64,000 bases of DNA from Oceanobacillus jordanicus (GTDB lineage: Bacteria > Bacillota > Bacilli > Bacillales > Amphibacillaceae), in NCBI RefSeq assembly GCF_022095695.1, contig NZ_JAIFZM010000002.1, positions 62,001 through 126,000 of the forward strand, in the 5' to 3' direction. The translations under genes were made by a program, and so were the position numbers. Every line of letters begins with the position of its first letter. The stretch's first letter is position 1. The notes under the pieces are model-generated. The model saw nothing but the letters and a program-made list of their open reading frames with translations. It made no database searches and was not told the origin of the DNA. Of the stretch, positions 18,164 through 27,136 are shown one piece after another.

Positions 18164-19343
18164 AAATCGAAACTTTTTCTTTTTGTCTTTCGTCGGTTTT
18201 GGTCAAGAATTTTGCGAGGTTTAAACTGGCGCTACCATCTGAGTAGGCATTATAACGTTTAGCAAAGTCCTTGATATCTTTATAGTTAAAGTTTTTCTCC
18301 TTTATCGATGAGATGATCGCTTCAGTTGAAAAGACAACAGGTCCAGGCATTTGATTTTCATAGTTGTCTATTAAACCACTTGTAATCTTATACTCATCCA
18401 TATCGTAAGCGAAGAAAATCATTGGTTTCTCCAATATAGCAAACTCAAAAGGAATGGAAGAATAGTCACTGATTAGAATATCTGTGACAAGTAACAATTC
18501 ATTTGTGTCATAGAAGGAAGAGACATCCAAAACGAATTCCTTAAACATTTCCTTTATCTCATAAGAGACAGCTGGATGTGGTTTGATAAATAGAACATAT
18601 TCATCAGAAAGCGATGCGTAAAGTTGCTCTATATTTAGCTGAAGCTGGAAATTTGAAAGTTGGTCATTTCGAAAAGTCGGAGCATATAAAATAACTTTCT
18701 TGTCCGCAACCCAAGGATTTTCTTGCACGATCTTTTTATAAACTTCCTGTTTCTTCTTATTATCAAATAAAACGTCTGATCTCGGTATGCCAGTACGAAG
18801 AATTTGTGAATCAGTCAGGCCAAAACTATCCTTGAACGTATCTGCCATATTTTCCGAGCCCACCACTGCATAAGTAAAGGAATCATAGACGTTTTTAAAA
18901 CGCTCTATTGCCTTATCAGATCTATATTCATTCGTAGGGTCCATTAACCCAAAATGCTTAATAGCACCAGCTGCATGCCATAACTGAATGCAAACCGTAG
19001 ACGTTTTAAAATTGGTAACGGAAAGAAACGGGTGATAGGTATCTATTAAAATAGTAGAACCTGTAGCAAGATGATACATAGATTTCAAAAAAGAGAAGGG
19101 ATGCTTTAGATCAAAAGCTAGTAAGGTATTTTTGGAAGCATCAAAAGGGTACCTACACAAAGCATCCTTTAAGATGATAATTTCCTCATCTGAAATACTA
19201 CGTAAGGCATCCACTGAATAAAAAATATTATCCCCAAACGAAGCTACACAAACGGTTTTCTTCTTTTGGGGCAATAATTTGAACAAGTTAAAGACGATAC
19301 GGAAAACAAAAAGGTAGATTGCTATAAATAGCTCTTTAACCAT
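18162..19343 (-). CDS. CDP-glycerol glycerophosphotransferase family protein, paralogue of the 2856 gene
   Basis: The 393-residue protein has the same motif series as the one at 2856: SFGDNIFYSVDALRS, IQLWHAAGAIKHFG, GIPRSDVLFD, KKVILYAPTFR, FIKPHPAVS, ISDYSSIPFEFAILEKP and a MPGPVV segment. It should use CDP-glycerol to start or extend a polyglycerol-phosphate chain. It overlaps the preceding tagD copy by eight bases, exactly as the other pair does, so the unit duplicated as a two-gene cassette. The C-terminal 60 residues are the least conserved between copies. Confidence 0.9.
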   Translation of the reverse strand: MVKELFIAIYLFVFRIVFNLFKLLPQKKKTVCVASFGDNIFYSVDALRSISDEEIIILKDALCRYPFDASKNTLLAFDLKHPFSFLKSMYHLATGSTILIDTYHPFLSVTNFKTSTVCIQLWHAAGAIKHFGLMDPTNEYRSDKAIERFKNVYDSFTYAVVGSENMADTFKDSFGLTDSQILRTGIPRSDVLFDNKKKQEVYKKIVQENPWVADKKVILYAPTFRNDQLSNFQLQLNIEQLYASLSDEYVLFIKPHPAVSYEIKEMFKEFVLDVSSFYDTNELLLVTDILISDYSSIPFEFAILEKPMIFFAYDMDEYKITSGLIDNYENQMPGPVVFSTEAIISSIKEKNFNYKDIKDFAKRYNAYSDGSASLNLAKFLTKTDERQKEKVSI

Positions 19344-19740
19344 TGTTAGCTGTGTTTAGTTTTAAGTCACTTTTAATCTTTGTTGTGGAAATCCCAACCG
19401 TTCTTGGCAAATAAATAACTTCACAATGATCTTTTAGAAAATCAAATTTGCCTTCCCAGTCATCTCCCATAACAAAGAAATCAACATCATGCTTCTGCAC
19501 ATCTTCCACTTTCTGTTCCCACGTATACTCAGGAATAACCTCATCAACATATCGAATCGCTTCCAAGATAGCTTTACGCTGCTCGAAAGTATAGTAAGCT
19601 TTTTTACCCTTCAAAGCATTGAATTCATCAGCAGAAATCGCCACAATTAGGTAATCCCCAAATTCCTTTGCGCGACGTAATATATTTATATGACCAGTAT
19701 GCAACAGGTCGAATGTTCCATAAGTTATTACTTTCTTCAT
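19336..19740 (-). CDS. tagD: Glycerol-3-phosphate cytidylyltransferase, copy 2
   Basis: The 134-residue paralogue of the 4003 gene makes CDP-glycerol. HTGHINILRRA is the HxGH motif, YYTFEQRK and MGDDWEGKFDFL are shared family blocks, and RTVGISTTKIK is the nucleotide signature. It has a short extra C-terminal tail (NTANNG). GGAGG lies eleven bases before the ATG. A perfect WalR-type box and two identical -10 regions lie upstream, so this copy looks like the main regulated one. Confidence 0.93.
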   Translation of the reverse strand: MKKVITYGTFDLLHTGHINILRRAKEFGDYLIVAISADEFNALKGKKAYYTFEQRKAILEAIRYVDEVIPEYTWEQKVEDVQKHDVDFFVMGDDWEGKFDFLKDHCEVIYLPRTVGISTTKIKSDLKLNTANNG

Positions 19741-19771
19741 TGTAAAAAACCTCCATTAGTATTTATAATCT

Positions 19772-19843
19772 GTATTATACTATGTTCCTTTTACATTCAA
19801 TTTACAAACTCTTAACAATAAATCTACATTGTATTATACTATG
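19772..19843 (-). promoter_or_regulatory. Promoter region of tagD copy 2 with a perfect WalR box and two identical -10 elements
   Basis: Read on the minus strand, TGTAAA, five bases (TTGAA), TGTAAA at 19806-19790 matches the WalR consensus at every position. The 13-mer CATAGTATAATAC, containing TATAAT, occurs twice, at 19784-19772 and 19843-19831, 59 bases apart. The WalR box sits just upstream of the proximal -10, a position suited to activation. WalR control of tagAB/tagDEF is known in B. subtilis. Confidence 0.65.
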
Positions 19844-19860
19844 AAACGAGGTTAATAGAA

Positions 19861-20156
19861 ATAGTTAATGGCAATTTATTTGTTGAAAGAGATTTATCTT
19901 CCTATAAAATCTTTGTATAATTATCTCGAATCACCTGGAGGAGATAAATTACTTCTAAATTTGATAGTTTTGTATATATGTATTTAACCTCACCATAAAA
20001 TAGAAATCACATAGAATATAATTTTTTTCGATAAGGTCTTTAATTTTTGACTATTTTTCCGATATATGATTAGAGAGCCTGAAAAATTTTGGCACCACGA
20101 TTTTTAAAAAGGTAAAATTTAAAAAATTTTAAATAAAGTTATAACGGAGGGTATAA
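19861..20156. other. AT-rich intergenic leader upstream of the first GW autolysin
   Basis: No gene is visible. Two TATAAT hexamers (19916-19921 and 20017-20022) lack convincing -35 partners. The ribosome site ACGGAGGG lies seven bases before the ATG at 20157. No WalR box was found on this side. Confidence 0.4.
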
Positions 20157-23100
20157 ATGAAAAAAATAATCATAACAGCAGTGTGTTTATTACTTCTAGT
20201 TTCAATGATCCCGTATGATGTTTCAGCTATGATCGGGGATAATGAATTGAATAATGGGGAAGTAGTTCAAGAGAATCAAGTGGATGAAGAAAGCGATCTT
20301 CAAAATAATGAGAATGACGAATCTATAGAAGAAAAAGATATAAATGACGAGGCTGATGTTGAGGAAGGAATCGATTATAATAACCCACCTTCTAACAGTG
20401 AGGTTAACTCTTACTCTGATGAAAACTTAGAGAATGATAGTAGCCAAAAAATGGAACCGACTGAATCAAATGATATAGTAAATGAGAAACAGGATACAAA
20501 AGAAAATACTTTACTTCTTCAATCTATATCTAATGAAAGTATTGAAGAGAAATTTACTAGCAAGCTTGGTCATATAAAAAGTGCAAATGTGGTTATCTTT
20601 CAGGATTTAACCGACCTATCGACTTCGTTCAAGGCCGATGAGGCTAACACAAATGAAGTGTATTACATTAAAAAAGAAGCAAAGACAAATAGTTCTACTT
20701 ATTATTTACTTAGTAGGGAACCCAGTAGTACAAAGGGGCTTTTAGGTTGGGTTGAAGAATCAGATTTATCTCTTCATACCCATACAGGAGTTGATAAAGA
20801 AGCCAAAACATTTTACTTTAAGGGAACTGGGAGTTCTTATAATAAGGCTTGGGGTGGCTCGAAAAATGTAGTTTATAAAAGTATGGAGGAATTTACTGGT
20901 CAAAAGTTTCTAGTGAATTTGACTGAAAAGGTAGGGAATAATACATGGTATCGAGGAAATCTTAATGGAGAAACTATTTGGCTACATTCGAGTTATTTAA
21001 CAGCAATCGAGAAAACAACAATAGAAGAAAGTAAGACCAGCCTTTTAGGCCATCTTAAAAGCCAAGCTCGGATATATAAGGAAATTGGAGTCCCTTCATC
21101 AGCAATCGAGGGTAATGACTATTTACACGCTGTTTATTATATTAAAAAAAGAGCAAATTTCAATGGGGAAACTTATTATTTAATTAGTCAGAAGCCAAGC
21201 AGTGTAGAGGGGGTAGTTGGTTGGGTCAAATCATCCGACTTATCAACTCATACTCATGTTGGTGTTGATAAGAGGGATAAGACATTTTATTTCAAAGGGA
21301 CTGGCAGTGCTTATAGTAAAGCATGGGGTGGCTCCAAAGATCTAATTTATAAAGATATGTCTCAATTCCAAGGAAAAAGATTTGAAGTTCATTTAACAGA
21401 AAAAGTTGGAAATAATACATGGTATAGAGGCAACATTAATGGAGAGACGATATGGTTACATTCGTCATATGTAGAAAGCGCCGAAGAACAATCAACTAGT
21501 AAGTTAGGGCATATCCGTAGTGAAGAAGTTATAATATATGACAAAAATGATTTTTCTTCTTCATGGACTGCTGGTACGAAGTATACAAATTCTGTCTACT
21601 ATATTAAAAAACAGGTAGACTTTAAGAATAAACGCTATTATTTAATAAGTACCGAACCGAGTAGCACAAAAGGTGTTGTAGGTTTGGTTAAAGGATCAGA
21701 TCTATCTTTACATGACCATGTTGGAATAGATAAAAAAATAAAAAGTTATTACTTTAAAGGAAACGGCAGTTCTTATGGTAAAGCATGGGGTGGATCCAAA
21801 GACCTAGTTTATGATGACATGGCACAATTTAAAGGGCAAAAATTCATTGTTAATCTAACAGAAAAAGTAGGTACGAATACTTGGTATCGAGGGGAATTTA
21901 ACGGGGAAACAATATGGTTACATTCAAGCTATTTAACTACCAAAGAAGAGAGCGATACTAGTCTCTTGGGACATCTTAAGTCAGGTGCCAAGATTTATGA
22001 GGAAATTGGAGACGTGTCTTCAAGTCTAAACACTATCAACTATTTAAATGCTGTCTATTATATTAAGAAGCAAGCCGAAATTAATGGAGAGTTTTATTAT
22101 TTGATTAGTAATCAGCCGAGTAGCGTTAAAGGGGTTATAGGGTGGGTGAAAGCATCTGACCTAGCAGTACATACTCATGTGGGGGTTGATAAAGAGTCTA
22201 AAATCTTTTATTTAAATGGTAAAGGGAGTGCTTACCAAAAAGCTTGGGGTGGATCAAAAGATCTAATTTATAAAGACCTTTCCTCATATGAGGGTTCAAC
22301 TTTTAAGGTGAATTTAACCGAATCAGTTGGGAGTAATATATGGTATCGAGGTTTGTTGGATGGGACAATAGTATGGATACATTCTTCCTACCTATTATCA
22401 GATTACACAAACTATTCAAATTATGATTTAAAACTATCAAAAGCTTTAGAGTTACAAATGGAACTTAATTCGCCACCCCAAACAGATAAGAAGTATGCAT
22501 ATGTATCTGCTGAATATATAAATAATCAAAATGAAGTAACCGCATCCGTACTAAATGTTAGGTCTGGACCGGGAGGATCTAAAAAAATTGTCGGTTCTCT
22601 TAAGTACAAGGAAAAAGTAAATATAATCAGTAAAGTAAATGGTTGGTACCAAATCGAGTATACTAGTGGGCAATGGGTGGACGCTAGTCAAGAGGATGTA
22701 TTATATTACCTAGATCCAACAAACTTTGTAGATGATGAAAAACAGAGATTTCAGTTTTTGGATTTAGCAAGAACTAGCGGAACATCAACTAGAGTAATAG
22801 ACAATTATCTTAAAGGCAAGGGGATCCTGGAAGGGAAGGGAGAAACATTTATTGAGGCAGGACTTGCTCATGGTGTCAATGATATTTACCTTCTGTCCCA
22901 TGCATTGCTCGAAACTGGTCATGGAAGTTCGCCGTTAGCTAACGGAGTAGAAGTCGGGATAAATAAATCCGGTAACTATGTATTAGTAACTAGCACTAAC
23001 AAAAATAGTTTATCTAGTATAAAGAAGACTTATAATATGTTTGGTATAGGAGCAGTAGACGGGAATGCGCTAGAAGCAGGAGCAATTCGTGCATATAAAG

Positions 23101-23351
23101 AAAAGTGGTTTTCTGCTGAAGAAGCTATAATTGGCGGCGCAAAATTCATAGGTGAATCATATGTGAATAAGGGCCAAAACACACTATACAAAATGCGTTG
23201 GAATCCCGAGGCGATGGCAGTAGGTGGACAGGCAAGCCACCAATATGCTACTGATATTGGCTGGGCTTCTAAGCAAATTTATACAATGTATAATTTATAC
23301 CAAGATATAGGGATTTATAATATATTTTTAGATATACCATCTTATAATTAG
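20157..23351 (+). CDS. Secreted N-acetylglucosaminidase autolysin with four GW modules
   Basis: The 1064-residue protein has a signal peptide (about 1-25), then a very acidic Asp/Glu/Asn/Ser linker to about residue 130. Four modules of about 155 residues start near 133, 294, 446 and 601. Each has a GW half (SSTKGxxGWVxxSDLSxH) and a second SH3-like half carrying AWGGSK and NNTWYRG...WLHSSYL. One SH3b domain follows (LNVRSGPG, about 795-850), then a GH73 glucosaminidase core with LLSHALLETGHG holding the catalytic Glu. GW modules in Gram-positive autolysins bind lipoteichoic acid or wall polymers, so the enzyme likely sits non-covalently on the wall. It is the LytD/Atl-glucosaminidase type and sits next to an amidase with the same modules. 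Confidence 0.92.
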   Translation: MKKIIITAVCLLLLVSMIPYDVSAMIGDNELNNGEVVQENQVDEESDLQNNENDESIEEKDINDEADVEEGIDYNNPPSNSEVNSYSDENLENDSSQKMEPTESNDIVNEKQDTKENTLLLQSISNESIEEKFTSKLGHIKSANVVIFQDLTDLSTSFKADEANTNEVYYIKKEAKTNSSTYYLLSREPSSTKGLLGWVEESDLSLHTHTGVDKEAKTFYFKGTGSSYNKAWGGSKNVVYKSMEEFTGQKFLVNLTEKVGNNTWYRGNLNGETIWLHSSYLTAIEKTTIEESKTSLLGHLKSQARIYKEIGVPSSAIEGNDYLHAVYYIKKRANFNGETYYLISQKPSSVEGVVGWVKSSDLSTHTHVGVDKRDKTFYFKGTGSAYSKAWGGSKDLIYKDMSQFQGKRFEVHLTEKVGNNTWYRGNINGETIWLHSSYVESAEEQSTSKLGHIRSEEVIIYDKNDFSSSWTAGTKYTNSVYYIKKQVDFKNKRYYLISTEPSSTKGVVGLVKGSDLSLHDHVGIDKKIKSYYFKGNGSSYGKAWGGSKDLVYDDMAQFKGQKFIVNLTEKVGTNTWYRGEFNGETIWLHSSYLTTKEESDTSLLGHLKSGAKIYEEIGDVSSSLNTINYLNAVYYIKKQAEINGEFYYLISNQPSSVKGVIGWVKASDLAVHTHVGVDKESKIFYLNGKGSAYQKAWGGSKDLIYKDLSSYEGSTFKVNLTESVGSNIWYRGLLDGTIVWIHSSYLLSDYTNYSNYDLKLSKALELQMELNSPPQTDKKYAYVSAEYINNQNEVTASVLNVRSGPGGSKKIVGSLKYKEKVNIISKVNGWYQIEYTSGQWVDASQEDVLYYLDPTNFVDDEKQRFQFLDLARTSGTSTRVIDNYLKGKGILEGKGETFIEAGLAHGVNDIYLLSHALLETGHGSSPLANGVEVGINKSGNYVLVTSTNKNSLSSIKKTYNMFGIGAVDGNALEAGAIRAYKEKWFSAEEAIIGGAKFIGESYVNKGQNTLYKMRWNPEAMAVGGQASHQYATDIGWASKQIYTMYNLYQDIGIYNIFLDIPSYN

Positions 23352-23365
23352 TGGAAATTTTAGAA

Positions 23366-23409
23366 GCGTCTTGATTCCAGAAATTAAATTGAATCAAGGC
23401 GCCTTTTTT
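23366..23409 (+). terminator. Terminator between the two GW autolysin genes
   Basis: GCGTCTTGATTC pairs with GAATCAAGGCGC across a 13-base loop, followed by a T run. It separates the two genes although only 78 bases lie between them, so read-through or a separate promoter must serve the second. Confidence 0.85.
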
Positions 23410-23429
23410 GAGGAGTTGAAGTTAAATTT

Positions 23430-26400
23430 ATGAAAAAAATTACAGGGTTTATTATGTTAGTACTATTTTTTTGTATGCCCATACAAATCTATGCAGATAA
23501 ATTAGATAGCGATGATTCGCAAAATGAGAATTATAATGAGTATGGAATAATAAAAGGAACCGAAGTGTACGGTGAAGATATTAGTGAATTAACCCAGGAA
23601 GAACTTCAATATGTACCTAAGGGTTGGAGGGATGGTGTGGTTGAAGGTGAGCATGTTCAAGAAAAAAATAATAGATTACTAATGCGAGCAATATACCCTT
23701 CTGTTAACAATTATATAGAGAACATAGTTGTTCCAAAAGTAGAATATGATTATAAAGATTTCTTTACTAAATTTAATTATCGAAATGGATATGGAAAAGT
23801 AGAAGGAGTTGTGGCCCATGAAACTGCCAACGACAATTCTACCATTGAGAGCGAAATATCGTATATGTCCAAAAATCATTTGAATGCTTTTGTACATGCA
23901 TTTATAGATCATAATAGAATAATAGAAATACATCCATTAGAGTACGGTGCATGGGGAGCAGGCAGATATGCAAATCAGAGGTTTGTGCATGTCGAACTAG
24001 TGCGTGTAAATACATTCGATCAATTCGCACGTTCCATAAACAATTATGCTAATTATATTGCTAATATTCAATATAAATATAATTTAGGTATCACCGATGC
24101 AGAATCTAGTGGGAAGGGCAGTCTGTGGTCACACAAAGCCGTAAGTGTTCATCTAGGAGGTACTACCCATGTTGATCCCCATGGGTATTTTAGTAGGTAT
24201 GGTTATAATTGGAGCCAATTTGTCAGTTTAGTAACAGAAAAACATAATAAATTAATTACACAAAAAGTAGCTAATACGAGTAAATTAGGTCATATAAAAT
24301 CTACTGATGTGAAAATATATAACAACCCTATTGATCAGCAAAATTACAGTAAAGCTGGTTCAAAAAACACTAACGAAGTTTTCTACATTAAATCTCAAGC
24401 TCGGGTTAAAAATGCTAACTACTATTTATTGAGTAGAGAACCAAGTAGTAAACAGGGAACAATTGGTTGGGTGGAAGCAAAAGATATTAGTTCGCATGTC
24501 CATAAAGGAGTGGACAAAGATGCTAAAAAAATGGTGATCAATGGTAATGGAAACGCCTATAATAAAGCTTGGGGCGGTGCTAATAACTTCGTATATGATT
24601 TATCAGATTTTGTAGGAGAGGAATTTAGGATCCACCTTACAGAGAAAGTAGGAAACAACACTTGGTATCGGGGAATTCTTAAGGGAAAGACAGTATGGAT
24701 ACATTCTAGTTATGTTTCTAAAATAGTCGTGAATAACACAAGTAAGTTAGGGCATATACGAAATAGTGATGGGGTAATTTTAAATGATATTTATAATAAA
24801 TCAGATTCCTTTAAAGCTGGTAGCATTAATATTAATAAAGTTTATTATATAAAAAAACAAGCAAATATTGAGGGAGACCTCTACTATTTAATTAGTAATG
24901 AGCCGAGTACTTTAAAAGGTAAAGTAGGTTGGGTGAAAGCCAAAGACTTAAAAGTTCATGAGCATAATGGGATAGATAAAGAAAAGAAGACCTATACAAT
25001 ACAAGGTAAAGGAAAAGCTTACGAGAAGGCGTGGGGTGGTCCCAAAGATTTAGTGTACAATTTATCTGACTTCTCAGGAGAAACATTTAATGTCCATCTT
25101 ACTGAATCAGTTGGAAGTAACGTTTGGTATAGAGGAACACTAAAAGAAAAAACAGTATGGATACATTCCAGTTACTTAATAGATGAAAATAATACAAGCA
25201 AGTTAGGACATATAATAAATGGAAATGTAAATATATATTTAAATTTATATGATAACTTGAATAGTTTTAAAGCCGGAAAAGAGTACACCAATTTAGTTTA
25301 CTATATTAAGAAGCAGGCGAATGTAAAAGGGCAAATGTATTATTTAATTAGCACACAACCAAGGTACGGAGTAGTTGGTTGGGTGAAAGCAGAAGATTTA
25401 TCAACCCATAAACATGTCGGTGCTGATAAGAATAAGAAGACATTTTATATTAAAGGAAACGGTACTGCTTATAGTAAAGCATGGGGAGGGAGTAAGGACG
25501 TCCTTTATGGAGATTTGTCTCCTTACATTAATGAAAAGTTTAATGTTAACCTGACAGAAAAAGTAGGTAATAACATTTGGTATAGAGGTATATTTAAAGG
25601 CAAGACTATCTGGCTACATTCAAGTTATGTGACGACAAAAAAAGAAAGCGTCACAAGTAAGTTAGGTCATATTCGCAATGAAAAAGTAAAGATCTATAAA
25701 GAGTTAGGTGAGATCAGTACAGCTATTGAAGCGAGTGACAAGCTTACAAATACAGTGTATTTTATTAAAAAACAGGCTAAATTAAACGGTCAAATATATT
25801 ATTTAATAAGTACAAGACCAAGCAGCAATATTGGAACAATAGGATGGGTTAAAGAAACTGACATGTCTATTCATTCACACCATGGTATTGATAAAACAAC
25901 AAAAACATTCTATTTCAAAGGTACGGGTAGAGCGTATAGTAAAGCGTGGGGTGGAGCAAAAGAGTTGGTTTATGAGGATATGTCAATTTACACCCATGAG
26001 AGATTTGATGTGCACCTAACAGAAAAAATAGGCAACAATATTTGGTATAGAGGAAATTTTAAAGGGAAAACTATCTGGCTACATTCAAGTTACCTGACAA
26101 AAAAGGTAGAAAGTAGTATTAGTCGCTTAGGACACATTAGAAATAGTGAAGTGAAAATTTACAATACTTTAGGTGATAATGCATCAAATACAGCTGGAAA
26201 GGATCACATAAATAAAGTGTATTATATAAAAAAGCAAGCAACTTTGGGCGAGCATACTTTCTACCTTGTCAGTCGAGAGCCAAGTATAACTAATGGCGTA
26301 TTAGGATGGGTTAATGCAAATGATTTATTAACACATACTCATGTTGGTTTAGATAAGAAGAAGAAAACATTTATATTAAAGGGGATAGGGAGCTCGTACA

Positions 26401-26564
26401 GTAAAGCATGGGGAGGCTCAAAGGATGAAGTTTTTCAAGACTTAGAACCATATAAAGGTGTAAAATTTAATGTTCATTTAACTGAAAAAGTAGGGAACAA
26501 TACTTGGTATCGTGGGGAATTAAATGGAAAAAGAATTTGGTTGCATAGTTCTTACTTAAAATAA
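23430..26564 (+). CDS. Secreted N-acetylmuramoyl-L-alanine amidase with five GW modules
   Basis: The 1044-residue protein has a signal peptide (about 1-22, ending near YADK), a spacer, and an Amidase_2 domain (about 110-265). It shows VVAHETANDN with the first zinc His near residue 130, HAFIDHNRIIEIHP and HVDPHGYF with the later zinc ligand. The Amidase_2 family cleaves the MurNAc-L-Ala bond. Five GW double modules follow, starting near 283, 435, 587, 742 and 894, closely like those of the upstream glucosaminidase (LGHIRN, AWGG, WYRG, WLHSSYL). The pair divides the two activities that staphylococcal Atl combines in one chain (family knowledge). GAGGAG lies upstream of the ATG. Confidence 0.92.
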   Translation: MKKITGFIMLVLFFCMPIQIYADKLDSDDSQNENYNEYGIIKGTEVYGEDISELTQEELQYVPKGWRDGVVEGEHVQEKNNRLLMRAIYPSVNNYIENIVVPKVEYDYKDFFTKFNYRNGYGKVEGVVAHETANDNSTIESEISYMSKNHLNAFVHAFIDHNRIIEIHPLEYGAWGAGRYANQRFVHVELVRVNTFDQFARSINNYANYIANIQYKYNLGITDAESSGKGSLWSHKAVSVHLGGTTHVDPHGYFSRYGYNWSQFVSLVTEKHNKLITQKVANTSKLGHIKSTDVKIYNNPIDQQNYSKAGSKNTNEVFYIKSQARVKNANYYLLSREPSSKQGTIGWVEAKDISSHVHKGVDKDAKKMVINGNGNAYNKAWGGANNFVYDLSDFVGEEFRIHLTEKVGNNTWYRGILKGKTVWIHSSYVSKIVVNNTSKLGHIRNSDGVILNDIYNKSDSFKAGSININKVYYIKKQANIEGDLYYLISNEPSTLKGKVGWVKAKDLKVHEHNGIDKEKKTYTIQGKGKAYEKAWGGPKDLVYNLSDFSGETFNVHLTESVGSNVWYRGTLKEKTVWIHSSYLIDENNTSKLGHIINGNVNIYLNLYDNLNSFKAGKEYTNLVYYIKKQANVKGQMYYLISTQPRYGVVGWVKAEDLSTHKHVGADKNKKTFYIKGNGTAYSKAWGGSKDVLYGDLSPYINEKFNVNLTEKVGNNIWYRGIFKGKTIWLHSSYVTTKKESVTSKLGHIRNEKVKIYKELGEISTAIEASDKLTNTVYFIKKQAKLNGQIYYLISTRPSSNIGTIGWVKETDMSIHSHHGIDKTTKTFYFKGTGRAYSKAWGGAKELVYEDMSIYTHERFDVHLTEKIGNNIWYRGNFKGKTIWLHSSYLTKKVESSISRLGHIRNSEVKIYNTLGDNASNTAGKDHINKVYYIKKQATLGEHTFYLVSREPSITNGVLGWVNANDLLTHTHVGLDKKKKTFILKGIGSSYSKAWGGSKDEVFQDLEPYKGVKFNVHLTEKVGNNTWYRGELNGKRIWLHSSYLK

Positions 26565-26575
26565 AATGTATAAAA

Positions 26576-26616
26576 GTTCTACTCTATTAGTTGTTTTATT
26601 AGGGTAGAATTTTTTA
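26576..26616 (+). terminator. Intrinsic terminator after the GW amidase gene
   Basis: TTCTACTCTA pairs with TAGGGTAGAA across a loop and runs into TTTTTT. Confidence 0.8.
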
Positions 26617-27136
26617 CAATTACCTTTTTAATTATACTTTCTATTTTGGGATTATCATCTTTTAAGTCCATTAGAGACAATAAACTTATTATATACAGAA
26701 TTTAAAAGTTATTAATCCTGCCATGAAAACCTATTGAAAACACTTTGATTTTGTTAGAATTAAATTTATGCAATAAAAATTGCAACCCTATTAATGGTAT
26801 AAAAATAAAAGAATATTTTGTGGTTTTCGCTTACATATTGTAGATTTATAAACAAATGTTATATAATAGATACTTGAAAATTGTATGATAAGTGTCTTCT
26901 CGAAATAATAATAAATATCCTTGTGGTATAGTGGAGAAATGAATAGCAGAAATTAGAGGTAAGATGAGGTATGGAAAAAAGCAGATACCAATAAGTTAAC
27001 AAGCTAATAATATCACCTGCTTAAAAAAGATTAATTAGTCATAGTATTTTTCAACAAAATTCTGCAGTATATTACAATAGTAATTGTCATTGAACATATG
27101 TAGACGTTGTTAATGGCCAATAAGGAGTGCTTATAA
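26617..27136. other. 520-bp AT-rich intergenic region before the teichoic acid polymerase genes
   Basis: No coding sequence or known RNA is visible. It holds the candidate promoter listed at 26838 and the AAGGAG ribosome site just before the GTG at 27137. If that promoter is used, the leader is about 265 bases. Confidence 0.4.
26838..26867 (+). promoter_or_regulatory. Candidate sigma-A promoter for the polymerase/exporter genes
   Basis: TTGTAG and TATAAT are separated by 18 bases. It is the best-spaced hexamer pair in the gap upstream of 27137. Confidence 0.4.
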
